A stretch of DNA of 21,312 nt. It comes from an uncultured Bacillota bacterium (GTDB taxonomy: Bacteria > Bacillota > JAAYKD01). Positions 15,968 through 21,312 of the stretch are shown here, one piece after another. The stretch is from positions 1-21,312 of the forward strand of contig CALCNS010000362.1 in NCBI GenBank assembly GCA_937897315.1, written 5' to 3'. How positions within the stretch are numbered: position 1 is the stretch's first letter; each line of letters begins with the position of its first letter. Position numbers and translations under genes: made by a program. The notes under the pieces are model-generated. The model worked only from the letters and a program-made list of their open reading frames with translations, did no database searches and was not told the DNA's origin.

Positions 15968-15996
15968 ATTATACGATAATTATTCTCATTTGCATA
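15968..15996 (-). promoter_or_regulatory. Promoter of msrAB with perfect -10
   Basis: Minus strand -10 TATAAT (15968-15973) with a poor -35 TATGCA (15991-15996) 17 bases upstream. The weak -35 suggests help or control by a regulator, in line with the operator-like box in the spacer. Confidence 0.6.
15974..15988 (-). promoter_or_regulatory. Fur/PerR-type 7-1-7 operator-like box in the msrAB promoter
   Basis: The minus strand reads TGAGAATAATTATCG, matching the Fur-family 7-1-7 consensus TGATAATNATTATCA at all but two positions. It fills most of the spacer between -35 and -10, directly against the -10, so a bound repressor would block polymerase. PerR or Fur control would make sense for a methionine sulfoxide repair gene. 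Which regulator binds cannot be told from the site. Confidence 0.55.
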
Positions 15997-16026
15997 GTTG
16001 TTTCTGTGTGACTGTACTCACAAAAA

Positions 16027-16052
16027 AGGCATCCGCTTGAAAACGGATGCCT
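16027..16052 (-). terminator. Intrinsic terminator of the MalY/PatB gene
   Basis: Perfect 9-base stem AGGCATCCG/CGGATGCCT with an 8-base loop. On the minus strand it is followed by a run of Ts (TTTTTTG). It separates this gene from msrAB. Confidence 0.88.
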
Positions 16053-16072
16053 AACGCTACCATATGTCGTTT

Positions 16073-17254
16073 CTATTGAACGAAACCGCGTTTTTTCGCC
16101 GCTTCATATAAACGTACGAGAGCTTCTTCAATCACCCAGGTGGGAGCAGCTAAATTGATCCGCTCGTATCCAATCCCCTCGTCACCGAAAATATACCCTT
16201 CATCGGTAAACCAAAACGCTTCTTCCAACATAAATTTCTCAAGAGATAAGTGGTCGAGTCCCCAAGCGCTAAAATCAATCCATTGCAAATACGTACCTTC
16301 CAAAGGCAAAGCGTGCACCATGGGCATTTTCTCCTTCAAGAAGGTTTCGACCACATCCGCATTATGGAAGAGCAATTCGATACATTGATCTAGCCACTTC
16401 TCGGCTCTGGTGTAAGCTAACTCACAGGCTTTGAACCCTAACACGGTTAAACTTCGAGCAGCATGAGGAGCATACTTTTCGCGTAATACTGGATTCGAAA
16501 TGATAATGTTCGAGGTATGCATGCCTGCCAGATTAAATGTTTTGGATGGGGCAGTTAAAACCACGCTATGATCGGCAATTTCCGGGCTAATGGTCGATAG
16601 AACCGTATGGTGCACACCAGGTCGCACCAGGTCAAAATGAATCTCGTCCGAAATCATAACGACATCATTATCGATACAAATTCGCGCTAGTTTTTCTAAT
16701 TCCTCTTTGGCCCACACCCGGCCAACCGGATTATGAGGGCTGCAGAGAATAATCATCTTATTGTGAGGGTCTTTTGCCTTTTCGGCCAAGTCTTCATAAT
16801 CCATAACATAACGATTACCAATGAGCTTCAGGGGATTATTGACCACTTTTCGTCCATTCATTTCCACCATCATTTTGAATGGATAGTAGACAGGTTGCTG
16901 TATAATCACACCATCCCCAAGTTCGGTATAAGCTCGTATCGCAGCAGCAACAGCGCTGACCACACCGGTGGTGAAGAGTACCCATTCTTTTTGAACGGTC
17001 CAATGATGACGACGTTTCATCCAATCTATGAGAGCCGTAAAATAGGATTCTCCCGGCGAAGTATAACCCAATATCATCTCATCCAGGTAGGTTTTTAAAC
17101 CTTCGATGATTTCCGGAGCATTTTTCAGCTCCATATCTGCCACTGATAACGGGATGATATTTTCGGGAACATTGGGATTCTTTGTCTTCATCAAAGCCCA
17201 CTTGGAAGAGTTTTGTGCATGACGATTCACAACGGTAGTAAAATCATAAGACAT
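16073..17254 (-). CDS. patB: MalY/PatB-type cystathionine beta-lyase (C-S lyase)
   Basis: Fold-type I PLP enzyme of 393 residues that cleaves C-S bonds of cystathionine, cysteine or related thioethers to a thiol, pyruvate and ammonia. The N-terminal F-T-T-V-V-N-R-H-A-Q-N-S-S-K-W and I-I-P-L-S-V-A-D-M-E are hallmark stretches of the MalY/PatB family. S-P-H-N-P-V-G-R-V-W (172-181), S-D-E-I-H-F-D-L (202-209, Asp203) and T-A-P-S-K-T-F-N-L-A-G (PLP lysine 238) complete the active site. The ribosome binding site AAGGGGG lies about 8 bases before the ATG. It is divergent from an XRE regulator gene whose promoter shares the same short gap, with a palindrome between the two -35 boxes. Whether that regulator controls this gene or the peptide cluster is open. 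The family call is firm; the natural substrate is not settled. Confidence 0.93.
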   Translation of the reverse strand: MSYDFTTVVNRHAQNSSKWALMKTKNPNVPENIIPLSVADMELKNAPEIIEGLKTYLDEMILGYTSPGESYFTALIDWMKRRHHWTVQKEWVLFTTGVVSAVAAAIRAYTELGDGVIIQQPVYYPFKMMVEMNGRKVVNNPLKLIGNRYVMDYEDLAEKAKDPHNKMIILCSPHNPVGRVWAKEELEKLARICIDNDVVMISDEIHFDLVRPGVHHTVLSTISPEIADHSVVLTAPSKTFNLAGMHTSNIIISNPVLREKYAPHAARSLTVLGFKACELAYTRAEKWLDQCIELLFHNADVVETFLKEKMPMVHALPLEGTYLQWIDFSAWGLDHLSLEKFMLEEAFWFTDEGYIFGDEGIGYERINLAAPTWVIEEALVRLYEAAKKRGFVQ

Positions 17255-17286
17255 GAAAAATACCCCCTTTAGTTTGTTCGCTTCTT

Positions 17287-17315
17287 ATCTAATCACTTTT
17301 CTTTGGGAAAGTCAA
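17287..17315 (-). promoter_or_regulatory. Sigma-A-type promoter of the MalY/PatB gene
   Basis: Minus strand -35 TTGACT (17310-17315), 17-base spacer, -10 TTAGAT (17287-17292). Its -35 touches the AGGAAATTTCCT palindrome. Confidence 0.82.
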
Positions 17316-17326
17316 GGAAATTTCCT
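17315..17326. promoter_or_regulatory. Perfect 12-base palindrome between divergent promoters
   Basis: AGGAAATTTCCT lies exactly between the -35 of the PatB promoter (17310-17315) and the -35 of the regulator promoter (17328-17333). A protein bound here could control both genes. It is short, so chance is not excluded. Confidence 0.4.
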
Positions 17327-17327
17327 C

Positions 17328-17356
17328 TTGCCAGTCAGCCTGAATCATGGTAAATT
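17328..17356 (+). promoter_or_regulatory. Promoter of the XRE regulator
   Basis: -35 TTGCCA (17328-17333), 17-base spacer, -10 TAAATT (17351-17356). The -10 is imperfect. The leader to the ATG at 17387 is about 24 bases. Confidence 0.6.
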
Positions 17357-17362
17357 CATGAT
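17344..17362. promoter_or_regulatory. Inverted repeat over the regulator -10, possible autoregulatory site
   Basis: ATCATG (17344-17349) and CATGAT (17357-17362) form a perfect 6-base inverted repeat around 7 bases that include the -10. This position fits a self-repressing XRE protein. It differs from the dyads upstream of the 40-residue peptide, so either the regulator reads two motifs or another protein is involved. Confidence 0.4.
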
Positions 17363-17386
17363 AAAAGGTGCTTGAGGAGGATGACC

Positions 17387-18364
17387 ATGAGAAACATCAT
17401 GGGCGAAAAAATCAATAAACTAAGAGAGAAGCGGCTTTTAACCCAACGTGGATTAGCTGCAGAGTTAGGGGTTAGCCTCTCTACTGTCTTCAAATGGGAA
17501 AAAGGAACTGCTACGCCAAGCAGCGATCTTTTACCTGCTATGGCGCGCCTTTTTGGAGTCACCATTGATGAATTGTTTCAGATCACCAATAAAGAAGCGT
17601 TACTTAAATGGATGACGAGGCACTCCTTTAACTTAGAACCCGATAAATACTACGATATTTTGTACCAAGCTGAGAATTTTCTAGAAAGCAATGGTCCGGA
17701 TGCAGAGATTGAGTATCGCATCTGGATGATGAAGAATTTGCAGCTCATCCATACCGCCAAACAACTGGCTCTGGAGGCAGAAGCATTTGCTGAAAAATAC
17801 GCAGCATCCCATCCACATCTGAACCAACCACTCTCCATCGCCAGCATGCAAGGAATGTCTTTTGCGCTGGGTATTGGCAAGGTCATAGAGATTTGTCTTT
17901 CCGACCTCGAAAAAGACCCTTCTCTGCTCCATCATCATCGAATCATCAACATCTATCTCTACGCCAATCGGCCGGAAGATGCTTTACAGTGGTGCAGAAA
18001 GACTAAATCCGCGTTCCCCCGAGAATTCGTGGACCACTACATCATGGAATCATATTTTTCCATGGGAAGATTGGTCGATGCAGAGAAGCTAGGGTTTGAT
18101 CTGCTTCACAAATACAAAAAGCTCAGGAATCAAACCAATCCCCAAGCTATCATTCGTATTTACAATAATCTGTTTCAAGTGTTGGAGAAGCAAAAAAAGT
18201 ATGAACAGCTGCTGAAGCTTCTCGACGATGGTCTCGAATTTCTACCCGAAGTTTACAAAGAGGATGGTCGTGACGGGAACCAGATTCCATTTATGCAGGA
18301 GAAACGAAAAGAGCGTATTCTTGGCCTTATCCAAAAGGAATCCGATCATCGCAGCGCTACTTAA
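17387..18364 (+). CDS. XRE-family transcriptional regulator with helical-repeat (TPR-like) C-terminal domain
   Basis: The start is ATG 17387, 6 bases after GAGGAGG; codons upstream to 17372 overlap that site. Of 325 residues, about 6-61 form an XRE helix-turn-helix (K-I-N-K-L-R-E-K-R-L-L-T-Q-R-G-L-A-A-E-L-G-V-S-L-S-T-V-F-K-W-E, then L-F-G-V-T-I-D-E-L-F). The remaining ~255 residues are almost entirely amphipathic helices in pairs (for example Y-A-N-R-P-E-D-A-L-Q-W-C-R-K and M-G-R-L-V-D-A-E-K-L-G-F-D-L-L), like TPR repeats. This layout is shared by the Rgg/PlcR/ComR (RNPP) peptide-sensing regulators, so peptide sensing is a reasonable inference, not proof. Its 3' end overlaps the radical SAM gene by 8 bases tail to tail. 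It is divergent from the PatB-type gene. Confidence 0.85.
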   Translation: MRNIMGEKINKLREKRLLTQRGLAAELGVSLSTVFKWEKGTATPSSDLLPAMARLFGVTIDELFQITNKEALLKWMTRHSFNLEPDKYYDILYQAENFLESNGPDAEIEYRIWMMKNLQLIHTAKQLALEAEAFAEKYAASHPHLNQPLSIASMQGMSFALGIGKVIEICLSDLEKDPSLLHHHRIINIYLYANRPEDALQWCRKTKSAFPREFVDHYIMESYFSMGRLVDAEKLGFDLLHKYKKLRNQTNPQAIIRIYNNLFQVLEKQKKYEQLLKLLDDGLEFLPEVYKEDGRDGNQIPFMQEKRKERILGLIQKESDHRSAT

Positions 18365-19619
18365 CTGCTTTGCGAAGCAGTGAACCGATATACAAAGGCA
18401 ATATTCGTTGTTCGGCAAGTTGATAATTATCATAACCACACATGCGAGTGTTGGGGGCAAGATTTCTAGCTTGGCGCATGTGTTTGCACCCTCCCCGGCA
18501 AACCGGGAAGTACTTGCATGAAAGACAATCTAAAATGGGATGATTGTTGAGTACAGCATGGTTTTTCACCATCAACCGTCCATCTACGATTTCACCCAGT
18601 TGCTGATGCGGCATACCCACCGAGTTGTAGCATTTGTACACAACTCCAGTGGGATCGATGGTAAAACCATGGTCAGATTCCGCTTGACAGAGCAGCGAGC
18701 CAAAAGGCCCTGGTATAGAGAAACCCATTCCATAGGCCATTTCATAGAAATCCGGGATGATGTTAGCCATCTCATTGGAACAGAAGAATGGTTCGGTTTG
18801 AACTTCGGAGAAATATACTTGAATCCTGAACTTATTTTTCAAGTCGCGTAATGCTCTCAAAGCATTCGTGGCTTGTTCTTTTTTTCGTTTTGGATAATTA
18901 ATGCGAATGTCCACTTCTAATCCGGCTTCTGTACATCTTTCTACACCTTCCAAAATGGTCTGAAAAGTTCCCTCTCGGCGTATGTGCTTAATCTGATCAT
19001 GGGTAGTTGCATCTCCGTCGAGGGTCACTTGGACCTTCTCTATGTTCAAATTGACTAGTTTCTTAACCATTTCTGTATCTAGGAGTACTCCATTGGTGAC
19101 TACATTGACAGTGATTTGAGCACCGGTTCGGCGAAGGGCCGGTAAGATGATATTTAACGGAGACATGTTCAGTAGAGGTTCTCCACCAATTATGGATACT
19201 GTAATATGCTGTAAATGATTGCTTTTTATCCAATTGGTTGCCCAGGCAGCGATACTTTCACTTCGAGTGGCATCCATTTTTTGCCCATTCATGAAATGCT
19301 TCTGCGAGCAATACTCGCATTTTAGATTGCAATCGAGACAAGTTAAAATGGTTAAATAACCGACAGGGTTACTAAAAGGAGATTTCCTTGTGTAATAGAG
19401 TGCTTTCTCCCTATCATCCTTCTTGTCTTCGACCAAGACATCCATGTCTATGAGAACAGATAAGTCGTCCTTGGGAAGCTGTAGAGCATAGCCTTGTTCC
19501 GCTTCTGCATATGACGCCGCCCGAATCATGCCGATACTATGGTTGAGTAAATTGTAGATGACTTTCTTCCCTTTCGCTTCATTGATTTCAAGAGCGCTAG
19601 AATATTGAGATATGATCAT
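18357..19619 (-). CDS. Radical SAM/SPASM peptide-maturase-type enzyme
   Basis: The start is ATG 19619, 6 bases after GAGGTGGAG; an in-frame GTG at 19631 lies in that site. Of 420 residues, the first ~85 form an N-terminal domain of the kind that binds precursor peptides (inference). The radical SAM cluster motif C-x3-C-x2-C is at Cys97, Cys101, Cys104 (C-N-L-K-C-E-Y-C), followed by G-G-E-P (145-148), N-V-V-T-N-G and V-Q-V-T-L-D-G. The SPASM domain is complete: Cys311-x13-G-x4-Cys330, then Cys365-x2-Cys368-x5-Cys374-x3-Cys378 and Cys394, ligands for two auxiliary iron-sulfur clusters. SPASM enzymes of this type install thioether or carbon-carbon crosslinks in ribosomal peptides, or act as sulfatase maturases. 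No sulfatase is nearby, while a 40-codon peptide gene lies 27 bases upstream, favouring the first role. The crosslink type is unknown. Confidence 0.93.
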   Translation of the reverse strand: MIISQYSSALEINEAKGKKVIYNLLNHSIGMIRAASYAEAEQGYALQLPKDDLSVLIDMDVLVEDKKDDREKALYYTRKSPFSNPVGYLTILTCLDCNLKCEYCSQKHFMNGQKMDATRSESIAAWATNWIKSNHLQHITVSIIGGEPLLNMSPLNIILPALRRTGAQITVNVVTNGVLLDTEMVKKLVNLNIEKVQVTLDGDATTHDQIKHIRREGTFQTILEGVERCTEAGLEVDIRINYPKRKKEQATNALRALRDLKNKFRIQVYFSEVQTEPFFCSNEMANIIPDFYEMAYGMGFSIPGPFGSLLCQAESDHGFTIDPTGVVYKCYNSVGMPHQQLGEIVDGRLMVKNHAVLNNHPILDCLSCKYFPVCRGGCKHMRQARNLAPNTRMCGYDNYQLAEQRILPLYIGSLLRKAVK

Positions 19620-19646
19620 AGGATTCTCCACCTCGTCAAACGTTCT

Positions 19647-19769
19647 TTATGCTGTGATGGGTTTAAAAATGTCAATTTGCATGACTTCATATTGAGATAA
19701 GCCACAGCACCCGAAGCCCACCAAAATGGGTTCATCCACTCTTAATGAATAACCGGCTCTCAATAGCAT
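19647..19769 (-). CDS. 40-residue putative RiPP precursor peptide with GFGCCG motif
   Basis: ATG at 19769-19767, stop TAA at 19649-19647. GGGGGGTG lies 5 bases before the start, a strong ribosome binding site. The peptide begins M-L-L-R-A-G-Y-S-L-R-V-D-E-P-I, has the central V-G-F-G-C-C-G-L (17-24, adjacent Cys21 and Cys22), and ends with Q-I-D-I-F-K-P-I-T-A. It is directly upstream of the radical SAM/SPASM gene and has its own promoter and operator-like repeat. I do not recognise the family. The vicinal cysteines flanked by glycines are the obvious targets for modification, with Tyr7 and Tyr27 as others. No GG leader-cleavage site, protease or exporter is visible in the window, so the leader-core border and export route are unknown. 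The size, position and translation signals make it a likely real gene; homology searching would settle it. Confidence 0.78.
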   Translation of the reverse strand: MLLRAGYSLRVDEPILVGFGCCGLSQYEVMQIDIFKPITA

Positions 19770-19818
19770 GTAATCACCCCCCGAGACATTGCTTATTCTT
19801 TAAATGACATCTAACATA

Positions 19819-19846
19819 AGTATAAAACAACTTTCAAACTTATCAA
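19819..19846 (-). promoter_or_regulatory. Promoter of the peptide/radical SAM operon
   Basis: Minus strand -35 TTGATA (19841-19846), 16-base spacer, -10 TATACT (19819-19824). A second overlapping reading, TTGAAA with TTAGAT at 17 bases, is also possible. The transcript would have a leader of about 40-45 bases before the peptide start. Confidence 0.75.
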
Positions 19847-19886
19847 TAGTAAGATGTTACGCTTTGAATAGTAACATCTTACTATT
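19845..19886. repeat. Large inverted repeat built of two dyads next to the peptide promoter
   Basis: The 16-base arms AATAGTAAGATGTTAC (19845-19860) and its exact reverse complement (19871-19886) surround 10 bases. Each arm is also part of a smaller dyad of form AGTAA-N4-TTAC(T): site 1 at 19848-19861 and site 2 at 19870-19883; site 2 extends to perfect 8-base half-sites. The dyad centres are 22 bases apart, about two helical turns. Site 1 abuts the -35 of the peptide promoter on its upstream side, a usual place for an activator. The plus strand is followed by TTTTTC, so a terminator role is less likely but not excluded. Confidence 0.85.
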
Positions 19887-19949
19887 TTTCGTTCTTCTAA
19901 ATTGAATTAAATATCAACTGAAATGATTCATATTTGTCGGAATGAGCAA

Positions 19950-19996
19950 TAAAAAAACTCGTTCATCTCTTTCCTCAAAAAGAAGATAAACGAGTT
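19950..19996 (-). terminator. Intrinsic terminator of mtaB
   Basis: AACTCGTT (19956-19963) pairs with AACGAGTT (19989-19996), with further inner pairing ATCT/AGAT and CTTT/AAAG. On the minus strand a run of seven Ts follows. It lies just past the mtaB stop and separates it from the peptide cluster. Confidence 0.87.
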
Positions 19997-20016
19997 AGTC
20001 AGTTTTTGATTTTGGA

Positions 20017-21264
20017 TTAACAGATCTCGGCTATTAATCCCTCTGATGACCAACCTGTAATATGCACTCTAACCAATTGCCCACCCTTGGGAATCTTCCC
20101 TTTGTAAGGAACCCGAATGCGAATATACTCGTCTGAGTATCCTTCCGCAATATCTGCCCCGTTTCGTCCCTCTTCCAATAACACTTCCAGCTCCTTACCG
20201 ATAAACGCATGGGCATAATCAGCCATCATCTGACCGGCTAATTCCCTGATTTCCTGGCTCCTTCGTTCTGCCACCTCTTTTAAGACAGGGTGAGGAAGTG
20301 TTGCAGCTACGGTACCCTTTCTAGCAGAAAAACGGAAGACATGCATACGTGAGAATTTCATCTCTTGGCAAAACTCATAGGTTTGGCGAGCTTCTTCCTC
20401 GGTTTCACCCGGAAAGCCAACAATGAGATCGGTTGAAATCGCAATATTTGGCAGACGGGTTCGAAGTTTTGAGACCAATTCGCGATAATACGCCGTATGG
20501 TATCGCCTATTCATCCGTGACAAGACCGTATCGCAACCGCTTTGTAGAGGAATGTGTAAATGACGGCAGAATTTTGGTTCTTCCACCATAAAATCCAACC
20601 AAGATTCGTCCACATCGGTAGGTTCTACCGAAGAAATGCGCACCCTATGCAACCCTTCCACTCTCGTTATTGCTCGCAGCAAGTCTGTGATATGTTGCTG
20701 AGGTACTAAATCCTTACCCCAAGCCGATAAATGAATCCCTGTCAGCACGATTTCCTGATAACCTTGGGCCACCAACCCCCGTACTTCCTCCAGTATATGC
20801 TCTGCTTCACGACTGCGCTCGGGACCACGCAAATAGGGAATGATACAATAACTACAAAAATTGTTGCATCCTTCTTGTATTTTAATCATGGGACGGCTGT
20901 AATCTGCTTGATTTATCCCCTTCATTTCTTCAAAGGTTTCATCAGTCTGAAACTCTCTCACGAGGTTTTCTACTCTGTCATCCCGTTTATCCAAGATTCT
21001 CTGAGCTAAGTTCCCCAAAAAGCGTTGTCTTTCGGTTGTGCCAATCACAAATCGCACCCCCGGCATTTCGGAAATGACTTCCGCATCGAGCTGTGCATAG
21101 CAGCCCATCACCACAATTTGCGCTTCAGGGTTCTTTCGGTGAGCTTGATGTATTTGCTGACGTGACTTAGCCGCTGCCTGCGAGGTGACTGCGCAGGTAT
21201 GAACTACGTATAAATCGGCGATTTCGCGCCAGTCCACCACTTCATAACCTGCATCCTGTAACTG
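20017..21264 (-). CDS. mtaB: tRNA t6A37 methylthiotransferase MtaB, 5' end missing
   Basis: MtaB adds a methylthio group to N6-threonylcarbamoyladenosine 37 of tRNAs reading ANN codons, using two 4Fe-4S clusters. Genuine sequence starts at Q-L-Q-D-A-G-Y-E-V (from 21264); upstream bases are adapter, so the first roughly 20 residues, including the first cluster cysteine of the usual L-G-C-K-V-N, are lost. Seen: V-V-H-T-C-A-V-T-S-Q and V-M-G-C-Y-A-Q (two UPF0004 cluster cysteines), Q-E-G-C-N-N-F-C-S-Y-C-I-I-P (radical SAM C-x3-C-x2-C), S-S-V-E-P-T and H-I-P-L-Q-S-G-C-D, and a C-terminal TRAM domain from about I-G-K-E-L-E-V-L-L-E-E-G. The open frame continues to a GTG at 21279, but those five codons are adapter. 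Apart from this artificial cut, the gene is intact. Confidence 0.95.
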   Translation of the reverse strand, partial: QLQDAGYEVVDWREIADLYVVHTCAVTSQAAAKSRQQIHQAHRKNPEAQIVVMGCYAQLDAEVISEMPGVRFVIGTTERQRFLGNLAQRILDKRDDRVENLVREFQTDETFEEMKGINQADYSRPMIKIQEGCNNFCSYCIIPYLRGPERSREAEHILEEVRGLVAQGYQEIVLTGIHLSAWGKDLVPQQHITDLLRAITRVEGLHRVRISSVEPTDVDESWLDFMVEEPKFCRHLHIPLQSGCDTVLSRMNRRYHTAYYRELVSKLRTRLPNIAISTDLIVGFPGETEEEARQTYEFCQEMKFSRMHVFRFSARKGTVAATLPHPVLKEVAERRSQEIRELAGQMMADYAHAFIGKELEVLLEEGRNGADIAEGYSDEYIRIRVPYKGKIPKGGQLVRVHITGWSSEGLIAEIC

Positions 21265-21312
21265 AGATCGGAAGAGCACACGTCTGAACTCCAGTCACGT
21301 TTCGGAATCTCG
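21265..21312 (+). other. Illumina TruSeq adapter, not genomic
   Basis: The sequence begins AGATCGGAAGAGC and continues through the standard read-1 adapter to ...CCAGTCAC, then GTTTCGGA (matching TruSeq index 21 as I remember it) and ATCTCG. The last 48 bases of the contig are therefore library adapter and should be trimmed. Confidence 0.98.

Noticed and set aside
19651..19696. A short plus-strand ORF (starting M-G-L-K-M-S-I-C) opposite the peptide gene
   Set aside because: It has no ribosome binding site or promoter and is antisense to the better supported 40-codon gene.
19845..19886. The large inverted repeat read as a plain terminator
   Set aside because: No plus-strand gene ends there, mtaB already has its own terminator at 19950-19996, and the T-run lies on the wrong strand for minus-strand transcripts. 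The dyad substructure and position beside the -35 fit an operator better.
19928..19966. A 12-codon ORF (M-N-E-F-F-Y-C-S-F-R-Q-I) on the minus strand with a GAGGAAAG-like site, considered as a signalling peptide
   Set aside because: It lies inside the hairpin and T-run of the mtaB terminator, which explains its composition. Nothing else supports it.
21265..21279. GTG start giving M-L-F-R-S at the beginning of MtaB
   Set aside because: These codons are Illumina adapter sequence, not genomic.

Overview
The window looks like a chromosomal contig from a low-to-mid GC Bacillota (Firmicutes, probably an anaerobic, amino-acid-using member of the Clostridia or Negativicutes). The evidence is strong AGGAGG-type ribosome binding sites, sigma-A-like promoters with 16-18 bp spacers, frequent TTG/GTG starts, compact operons ended by intrinsic terminators, a two-subunit iron-sulfur L-serine dehydratase, an MtaB-type methylthiotransferase, a long-form urocanate hydratase and a Gx-transporter/ApbE pair. 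The species cannot be named from sequence alone. The last 48 bases are Illumina adapter, so the contig end is artificial and the last gene is cut.

Layout. 1-1604 (-): 5' part of an M14 zinc carboxypeptidase running off the left edge. 1794-3391 (+): ApbE lipoprotein (FAD:protein FMN transferase) and a Gx-transporter membrane protein. 3471-5551 (-): operon coaD, DUF1904 protein, M20-family hydantoinase/carbamoylase-type amidohydrolase. 5655-7491 (-): operon of a small unknown protein, NfeD and a stomatin-like SPFH protein, with a clear promoter and terminator. 7571-8422 (-): GNAT acetyltransferase, divergent from 8626-10689 (+) urocanate hydratase. 10819-11982 (+): class I/II aminotransferase. 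12020-12107: REP-like palindromic repeats reaching the stop codon of the next gene. 12096-13651 (-): sdaAB-sdaAA serine dehydratase. 13745-14878 (+): class V PLP enzyme without the desulfurase cysteine. 14923-15918 (-): MsrA-MsrB fusion with a Fur/PerR-like box in its promoter. 16073-17254 (-): MalY/PatB C-S lyase. 17387-18364 (+): XRE regulator with a helical-repeat C-terminus. 18357-19769 (-): radical SAM/SPASM peptide maturase preceded by a 40-codon ORF. 20017-21264 (-): MtaB, 5' truncated.

Most genes serve amino acid and peptide breakdown (carboxypeptidase, carbamoylase-type hydrolase, urocanase, serine dehydratase, aminotransferase, C-S lyase), with redox and repair functions (ApbE, MsrAB) beside them.

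The most interesting part is 17.3-19.9 kb. A very short ORF encodes a 40-residue peptide with a central GFGCCG motif. It has its own ribosome binding site, a promoter, and a large inverted repeat made of two stacked dyads beside the -35. It lies 27 bases upstream of a complete radical SAM/SPASM enzyme carrying all expected cysteines. A putative peptide-sensing type regulator converges on the enzyme gene with an 8-base overlap. This is the architecture of a ribosomally made, radical-SAM-modified peptide (RiPP) system, and I do not recognise the precursor family.
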